Positions 6,631-10,532 of a DNA stretch of 10,532 nucleotides are shown one piece after another (within the stretch, counting starts at the first letter, position 1; every line of letters starts with the position of its first letter). Both the position numbers and the translations under genes were made by a program. Source of the stretch: an uncultured Verrucomicrobiota bacterium (GTDB lineage Bacteria; Verrucomicrobiota; Verrucomicrobiae; Opitutales; Opitutaceae); contig CAMLQS010000165.1 of assembly GCA_946482165.1 (NCBI GenBank), positions 1 through 10,532 of the forward strand, read 5' to 3'. The notes beneath the pieces were generated by a model that saw nothing but the letters and a program-made list of their open reading frames with translations, had not been told where the DNA came from and did no database searches.

Positions 6631-7338
6631 TCAAGGCTGGCTGGCCGCGCTCTTGTCCTTGGGAAACGTGCGCAAGACCTCGTCGAGCGCGGCCATCGCC
6701 GAAGAGGGACCGCTCACAAAAAGCTGACGCGTTTCAGGATGGTAGCGGATGACCGCCCCATAAACCACGTCCGACTTGGACAACGCCTTCCATGCATTCT
6801 GCACCGCCGAGGAAAGCCGCGCGGCTTCCGCCGGCTCCATACTCAGACTGCGAAGAAGCAAATTCCCCGCCTGCGAATACGGCCCCGATTCGCTGAACGT
6901 CACGTAAACCGGAGCCCCCGCGTTCACAAGGTCCATGGACTCAATCTTTACCCCATAGGCGTAAAGATGATGGGTCAACGCCCGCGCCAGCGCGCTCGAA
7001 TCCGCGTCGCGCACCGAAAAGGCCGGCACGGGCAATGACGCAAACTCGTCCGAGACGATCAGGTTGAACGGTTCTGCCGGAGACGCGGGCAAATGATTCC
7101 GAAGGTCGCCCAAGGTTCCACCGGGAAACTCCAGGGTCACCCGCGTGCTCTGCGGGCGCAGCTCGCCGTTGTTCGATGAGTCCGCTTCCCCCGCCGCCGC
7201 CTTCTCTTTTTCGACAACCCGCTCCGCGGGCGCCGCCGGGCGGCACCCCGTTGCGCCAAACAAAACAACGGCAAGCGAGACCGGCGCCGCAATTTGGGAA
7301 AGGCGGCAAAGAAGGGAGGTATTCATAAGAGGCGGCAT
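6631..7338 (-). CDS. Putative lipoprotein with two secretin-like N-domains
   Basis: The 235-residue protein opens with a hydrophobic signal segment ending at a lipobox-like ATGC (Cys32), so it is probably exported and lipid-anchored. A low-complexity linker (33-63) follows. The segment from TRVTLEFPGGTLGDLRNHL to about residue 125 looks like a secretin short N-terminal (STN-like) beta-alpha domain. A second segment near the end (GAVIRYHPETRQLFVSGPSSAMAALDEVL) looks like a secretin N1-type repeat. The pore-forming secretin domain is absent, so this is not a full secretin; it may be a pilotin-like, sensor or accessory protein. It lies 30 bases before the sigma gene on the same strand and could be co-expressed or part of the envelope signal path. 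The first ATG is preferred because AGGA stands 10 bases before it; an ATG four codons later is also possible. Confidence 0.65.
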   Translation of the reverse strand: MPPLMNTSLLCRLSQIAAPVSLAVVLFGATGCRPAAPAERVVEKEKAAAGEADSSNNGELRPQSTRVTLEFPGGTLGDLRNHLPASPAEPFNLIVSDEFASLPVPAFSVRDADSSALARALTHHLYAYGVKIESMDLVNAGAPVYVTFSESGPYSQAGNLLLRSLSMEPAEAARLSSAVQNAWKALSKSDVVYGAVIRYHPETRQLFVSGPSSAMAALDEVLRTFPKDKSAASQP

Positions 7339-7389
7339 GGTGGTTTCATCCTAAATACGCCGCCCGCGCCAGAATCCTTCGCCACTCGC

Positions 7390-8664
7390 TCAAGCTTTCC
7401 GTCCGCCGCCCGCCGCGATCCACGCAATCGCCTTCGTCGCCAACCGATCAAAGGCCGCCACGCACTGTTCCAGGTGCTCCTCCTTCGTGTCCTCGATCTT
7501 GTTGTGGCTGATCCCGTGCAGGCTCTGCACGAACATCATCGCCGTCGGCACGCCCGCCCCGCAGGTCTCCGCCGCGTCGTGCAGCGGACCGGAGGGCAAC
7601 CGATGCGACACGCCCACCGTCTCGCGGATCGCCTCGTCGCACATCGCGATCAACTCCGGCGCGAAAGGCCGCGGCTCGATGCGCCAGATGCGCTCCCACT
7701 CCACGCTCACGCCACCCTCGGCCGCGAAGCGTTCGCTCGCCGCCCTCGCCTCCGCCAACATCACCGCCAGCGCCGCCGGATCGAGGTGGCGCTGGTCGAG
7801 CGTGATCCGACACTCCGCGACCACGCTCGTCACGATGCCCGGCTTCGTCGCGCACGAGCCGATCGTGCATACGCCGCCATGCCGCTCCGCGATCGCGTAG
7901 ATCGCCGGAGACATCTTCGCCGCCGCGAGAAACGCGTCCTTGCGCCGGTTCATCGGCGTGCTGCCCGAGTGCGCCGCCTGCCCGCGAAAAACGACCGCAT
8001 GCCGCTCCACGCCAAACGTCCCGAGCACCGCGCCCAGCGGCAGCCCGAGGTCGAGCAACACCGGCCCCTGCTCGATGTGCAGCTCCAGATAAGCAGCCGC
8101 CTTCGCCAGCTCGCGCCCGCTCTCCTTCACTTTCTCGAACTCGATGCCCACGGCCTTCAGCGCGTCGGGCAACTTCACTCCGTCGCGATCCGTCAACCCG
8201 CGCGCCTCGTCCATGTCCAGCGCTCCCGAGCACGCCGACGAGCCGAACAAACTCTTCCCGAAACGCGCGCCCTCCTCGTCCGCCCAATCCACGAGGCGCA
8301 CGGTCGCCGGCGGTTTTCCGTTTCCGTCCGCGCCCGCATACTCGGCCGCCATCCGCCGCAAAATTTCCACGCCCGCGAGCAGGTTTAGGCAGCCGTCCAA
8401 CCATCCGCCGTTCGGCACCGAATCGATATGCCCGCCGATCAGCAGCTCGCGCTCGGACTCCCCGCGCAGCGTCGCCCAGAGATTGCCCGCCTCGTCCTCG
8501 TGCGTCTCGACTGGCAGCTCCGCCAGCTTCGCCTTCAGCCAAGCCCGCGCCTTTACCCAAAGCGGAGTGAATGCCACCCGCTGCGCGCCGTTCTCGTCTC
8601 CCGTCAACGCGCGCAACTCCTTCAACTCCTGAACCACGCGGGCCGGCTTTAGGGTCGCTTTCAT
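7390..8664 (-). CDS. M20-family N-carbamoyl-amino-acid amidohydrolase, probable beta-ureidopropionase
   Basis: The 424-residue enzyme belongs to the Zn-dependent hydantoinase/carbamoylase family (HyuC/AllC/PydC type), which releases CO2 and ammonia from N-carbamoyl amino acids. Metal and substrate motifs run in order: GGHIDSVPNGGWLDG (H79, D90), ADEEGARFG (E130, E131), LHIEQGP (H196), the dimer-domain motif AAHSGSTPMNRRKDA (H232) and GISHNKIEDTKEEH (H387). The length is typical (about 410-430), no signal peptide is visible, and it should be cytoplasmic. Its divergent neighbour is dihydropyrimidine dehydrogenase, with a semialdehyde dehydrogenase next, so N-carbamoyl-beta-alanine is the likely substrate. 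Allantoate or other N-carbamoyl amino acids cannot be excluded from sequence alone. The ATG start has no Shine-Dalgarno sequence, and a short repeat or operator-like site begins 8 bases upstream. The stop is 51 bp before the lipoprotein gene. Confidence 0.88.
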   Translation of the reverse strand: MKATLKPARVVQELKELRALTGDENGAQRVAFTPLWVKARAWLKAKLAELPVETHEDEAGNLWATLRGESERELLIGGHIDSVPNGGWLDGCLNLLAGVEILRRMAAEYAGADGNGKPPATVRLVDWADEEGARFGKSLFGSSACSGALDMDEARGLTDRDGVKLPDALKAVGIEFEKVKESGRELAKAAAYLELHIEQGPVLLDLGLPLGAVLGTFGVERHAVVFRGQAAHSGSTPMNRRKDAFLAAAKMSPAIYAIAERHGGVCTIGSCATKPGIVTSVVAECRITLDQRHLDPAALAVMLAEARAASERFAAEGGVSVEWERIWRIEPRPFAPELIAMCDEAIRETVGVSHRLPSGPLHDAAETCGAGVPTAMMFVQSLHGISHNKIEDTKEEHLEQCVAAFDRLATKAIAWIAAGGGRKA

Positions 8665-8789
8665 GTGCGATTAGTCGGACTATCGGACGTCCCAAGCAAC
8701 CCCCGAGACACACGCGGCACATGCCCTGCTAAACGCGGCTTCCCGGCCCGAGCTCTCAAAGCGCCGGTTGGCCCAAACCCCGCCCTCCC
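8665..8789. promoter_or_regulatory. Divergent promoter region between the amidohydrolase and preA
   Basis: These 125 bases separate two divergent start codons of the same pathway and must hold both promoters. No clear -35/-10 pair is seen for either gene, and neither start has a Shine-Dalgarno sequence. The only marked structure is the TAGTCGGAC-TATCGGAC site close to the amidohydrolase start. A shared regulator acting here is plausible but not shown. Confidence 0.5.
8672..8688. repeat. Short tandem/palindromic site TAGTCGGAC-TATCGGAC
   Basis: TAGTCGGACTA (8672-8682) is a perfect palindrome around one base, and TAGTCGGAC is followed directly by the near-copy TATCGGAC (8681-8688). It begins 8 bases upstream of the amidohydrolase ATG. 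It may be an operator or another dispersed intergenic repeat word. Confidence 0.4.
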
Positions 8790-9911
8790 ATGCCCACACT
8801 CGCCACCACCGTCGACGGTCTGAAGCTCCCCAACCCCTTCGTCATCGCCTCCGGCCCTCCGGGCACCAACCTCGGCGTCATCAATCGCGCCTTCCGCGAG
8901 GGGTGGGGCGCTGTCATCGCCAAGACCGTCAGCCTCGACGCCTCCAAGGTCGTCAACGTCTCCCCGCGCTACGCCAAGCTCCACTCCGCCAGCGGCGAGG
9001 TCGTCGGCTGGGAAAACATCGAGCTCATCAGCGACCGCCCCTTCAAGCTCTGGGAGGACGAGTTCAAGCGCTGCAAAGACGCTCGGCCGCCCGGCGCCCT
9101 TATCGCCTCCGTCATGGAGGAGTTCAACAAGGACGCCTGGTTCGAGATCGTGCAGCGCTGCGAGGCCGCCGGCGTCGACGGTTTCGAGCTCAACTTCTCC
9201 TGCCCCCACGGCCTCCCCGAACGCAAGATGGGCTCCGCCATGGGCCAGGACCCCGACATCCTCCTCGAGGTCTGCGGCTGGGTGAAGTCCGCCACCAAGC
9301 TCCCCGTCTGGGCGAAGATGACGCCCAACATCACCCACATCGAGGAGCCCGGCCGCGCCGCCCTGCGCGGCGGCGCCACCGGCCTCTCCGCCATCAATAC
9401 CCTCCGGTGCGTCATGGGCGTCAACCTCGACACGCTGCGCCCCGAGCCGACCGTCGAGGGCTACACCACGCCCGGCGGCTATTCGTCCAAGGCCGTCAAA
9501 CCCATCGCCCTCCGCATGGTCATGGAGCTCGCCACCATGATCCGGAAGGAATTCCCCGGCCGCACGCTCTCCGGCATCGGCGGCATCGAAACCGGCGAGG
9601 ACGCCGCGCAATTCATCCTCCTCGGCGCCGACACCGTGCAGGTCTGCACCGGCGTAATGAAGTTCGGATACGAATGCGTGAAGCCGATGCAGGACCAGCT
9701 CCTCTCCTTCATGGAAAAGCACAAGTTCGAGACCGTCGCCGACTTCAAGGGTAAGAGCCTCGACTACTTCACCACCCACGCCGACCTCGTCCAAAAACAG
9801 CTCGCCCGCAAGGCCGCGCAAAAGGCCGCCGAAGCCAAAAAGATGGTCGCCAACGACGCCGAATGGACCGGCGACGACTTCGTCAAACAGTCCAACGCCC
9901 TCGCCCGCTAA
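8790..9911 (+). CDS. preA: PreA-like dihydropyrimidine dehydrogenase subunit without iron-sulfur tail
   Basis: The 373-residue FMN barrel protein is of the dihydroorotate/dihydropyrimidine dehydrogenase family, reducing uracil or thymine to the dihydro form in the first step of reductive pyrimidine breakdown. FMN-side motifs are NPFVIASGPPGTN (15-27), VIAKTVSLD (42-50), WAKMTPNITHI and the phosphate-binding stretch GIGGIETGEDAAQFILLGADTVQV. The catalytic motif LNFSCPHG (Cys138) is characteristic of dihydropyrimidine rather than dihydroorotate dehydrogenases. E. coli PreA (about 411 residues) ends in a ferredoxin-like domain with Cys clusters; here the tail after about 320 is Ala/Lys-rich and has no cysteine. 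The electron partner (PreT-like) is not in the window. The ATG start matches the family N-terminus, with no Shine-Dalgarno sequence. A repeat-rich gap follows the TAA stop. Confidence 0.92.
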   Translation: MPTLATTVDGLKLPNPFVIASGPPGTNLGVINRAFREGWGAVIAKTVSLDASKVVNVSPRYAKLHSASGEVVGWENIELISDRPFKLWEDEFKRCKDARPPGALIASVMEEFNKDAWFEIVQRCEAAGVDGFELNFSCPHGLPERKMGSAMGQDPDILLEVCGWVKSATKLPVWAKMTPNITHIEEPGRAALRGGATGLSAINTLRCVMGVNLDTLRPEPTVEGYTTPGGYSSKAVKPIALRMVMELATMIRKEFPGRTLSGIGGIETGEDAAQFILLGADTVQVCTGVMKFGYECVKPMQDQLLSFMEKHKFETVADFKGKSLDYFTTHADLVQKQLARKAAQKAAEAKKMVANDAEWTGDDFVKQSNALAR

Positions 9912-9929
9912 AACCACGAACGATGGAAA

Positions 9930-9999
9930 CCGCCAAATTTCGCTAAACCAATCCTCGGATCGAACTCTGACTTTAGCGTCCTTTAGCGAAATTTAGCGG
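9930..9999. repeat. Long inverted repeat downstream of preA
   Basis: The 20-base left arm 9930-9949 and the right arm 9980-9999 are inverted copies matching at 17 of 20 positions, including a perfect 13-bp core (AAATTTCGCTAAA at 9935-9947, TTTAGCGAAATTT at 9982-9994). The 30-base loop holds another TTTAGCG unit. It begins 19 bases after the preA stop and is AT-rich in a GC-rich window. It is followed by TTAAAAAAT rather than a T run, so it is not a classical terminator for preA, though it could stabilise or attenuate the transcript. Confidence 0.75.
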
Positions 10000-10007
10000 T
10001 TAAAAAA
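9972..10007 (+). repeat. Phased heptamer array B (TTTAGCG three times, 10-bp period)
   Basis: TTTAGCG occurs at 9972-9978, 9982-9988 and 9992-9998, an exact 10-bp period, and is followed by GTTAAAAAA. The spacers are TCC and AAA. The right arm of the preceding inverted repeat is part of it. The layout equals arrays A (near 241) and C (10027-10058) but with a different heptamer. Confidence 0.75.
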
Positions 10008-10026
10008 TCCGTCGTCAGTTTCCGCC

Positions 10027-10058
10027 ATTAGTGACCATGCGTGCCCATTAGTGGTTAA
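10027..10058 (+). repeat. Phased heptamer array C (ATTAGTG-type, 10-bp period)
   Basis: ATTAGTG (10027-10033), ATGCGTG (10037-10043) and ATTAGTG (10047-10053) stand at an exact 10-bp period and are followed by GTTAA. A diverged inverted partner may lie at 9912-9926 (AACCACGAACGATGG), which would nest hairpin 9930-9999 inside a larger one. The array reaches to 14 bases before the chosen start of the next gene and contains another possible GTG start. Confidence 0.6.
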
Positions 10059-10071
10059 CCTCTCCGCCTCC

Positions 10072-10532
10072 GTGTCCCTTCCCACCTGCCAGAACTACAT
10101 CGCGGGCGTCTGGCTCGCCGCCTCCTCCACCGCGACCACGCCGGTCTTCAACCCCTCCACCGGCGAGACCATCGCCGCCTGCCCCGTCGGCACGCGCGGC
10201 GACGCCGAGGCCGCCGTCGCCGCCGCGTCCGCCGCCTTCCCCGCCTGGAGCGACACCCCGCCCGTCGACCGCGCCCGCGTCTTCTTTCGCTACCGCCACC
10301 TCGTGGAGCAAAACTTCGAGCGCCTCGCCGCCCTCATCTCCCGCGAGCACGGCAAAACCGCCGTCGAGGCCCGGGGCGACCTCCACCGCGGCCTCGAAAA
10401 CATCGAATACGCCTGCGGCATCCCCACCCTCCTCATGGGCGACACCCTCGCGAACATCGCCCGCGGCGTGGACTGCGAAACCCTCCACCAGCCGCTAGGC
10501 GTCTGCGTCGGCATCACGCCCTTCAACTTCCC
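10072..10532 (+). CDS. mmsA: CoA-acylating methylmalonate/malonate-semialdehyde dehydrogenase, N-terminal part
   Basis: The first 153 codons of an aldehyde dehydrogenase run off the right edge. MmsA/IolA enzymes turn malonate or methylmalonate semialdehyde plus CoA and NAD+ into acetyl- or propionyl-CoA. Visible marks are NYIAGVW, NPSTGETIAACPVG, FPAWSDTPPVDRARVFFRYR, REHGKT (91-96), GDLHRGLENIEYACGIP, ANIARGVD (127-134), and GVCVGITPFNF, the start of the Rossmann cofactor site. ANIARGVD and the RGLENIEYA stretch (Arg106 corresponds by position to a substrate-binding Arg of IolA) separate it from ordinary aldehyde dehydrogenases. The catalytic Cys lies outside the window. After pyrimidine breakdown, beta-alanine transamination yields malonate semialdehyde, which suits its place beside preA. 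No in-frame ATG is available: GTG 10072 gives the family-like MSLPTCQNYI start, while GTG 10051 inside array C is an alternative. No Shine-Dalgarno sequence is seen. Confidence 0.9.
   Translation, partial: MSLPTCQNYIAGVWLAASSTATTPVFNPSTGETIAACPVGTRGDAEAAVAAASAAFPAWSDTPPVDRARVFFRYRHLVEQNFERLAALISREHGKTAVEARGDLHRGLENIEYACGIPTLLMGDTLANIARGVDCETLHQPLGVCVGITPFNF

Noticed and set aside
8661..9917. A 418-codon minus-strand open frame opposite preA
   Set aside because: It is a low-complexity Gly/Asp/Glu/Val-rich antisense reading; the plus frame carries all dihydropyrimidine dehydrogenase motifs.
9930..10007. The inverted repeat after preA as a rho-independent terminator
   Set aside because: The stem is AT-rich with a 30-base loop and is followed by an A run, not a T run, on the plus strand.
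10048..10488. A 146-codon minus-strand open frame opposite mmsA
   Set aside because: It is Gly/Asp-rich antisense of a clear aldehyde dehydrogenase.

Overview
The window is GC-rich bacterial DNA, coding almost throughout. It contains eight complete genes and two genes cut by the window edges. Codon third positions are so G/C-rich that long mirror-image open frames lie opposite most real genes. Most leading genes have no visible Shine-Dalgarno sequence. Together with the gene types (a small non-zinc anti-sigma protein, a lipoprotein with secretin-like N-domains, and short phased intergenic repeats), this suggests an environmental Verrucomicrobiota/Opitutales-like bacterium. That placement is inference, since there is no rRNA or marker gene here.

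Layout from left to right: the last 34 codons of an Ala/Lys/Glu-rich protein (+) end in a strong intrinsic terminator. A short non-coding stretch with a phased heptamer repeat follows. A long minus-strand series then runs, in transcription order: an M20 amidohydrolase (7390-8664), a lipoprotein with two secretin-like domains (6631-7338), an ECF-type sigma factor (5995-6600) overlapping a one-helix membrane anti-sigma candidate (5520-6005), an SbcD/Mre11-like nuclease (4209-5456) overlapping a YhaN/Rad50-like ATPase (1501-4212), and, after a 240-bp gap, a stand-alone protein-kinase-fold protein (307-1260). On the plus strand, divergent from the amidohydrolase, are a PreA-like dihydropyrimidine dehydrogenase (8790-9911) and the start of a CoA-acylating methylmalonate/malonate-semialdehyde dehydrogenase (10072 to the right edge).

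Three functional units can be read. (1) Reductive pyrimidine catabolism: PreA reduces uracil or thymine, the M20 enzyme fits beta-ureidopropionase (N-carbamoyl-beta-alanine to beta-alanine), and the semialdehyde dehydrogenase would finish the route. Dihydropyrimidinase and the beta-alanine aminotransferase are not in the window. (2) A regulatory cell-envelope group: lipoprotein, sigma factor and anti-sigma. (3) A DNA-end-processing nuclease/ATPase pair whose start and stop codons overlap as ATGA.

The most unusual signal is non-coding. Three intergenic arrays each carry a heptamer fitting WTYMGYG three times at about 10-bp (one helical turn) spacing and end in GTYAA. The heptamer differs from array to array while the layout stays fixed, and two of the arrays are paired with inverted partners. 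Other points of interest are a compact central domain replacing the zinc hook of the Rad50-like protein, with a 15-bp palindrome in its coding sequence, and a PreA that lacks the usual iron-sulfur tail.
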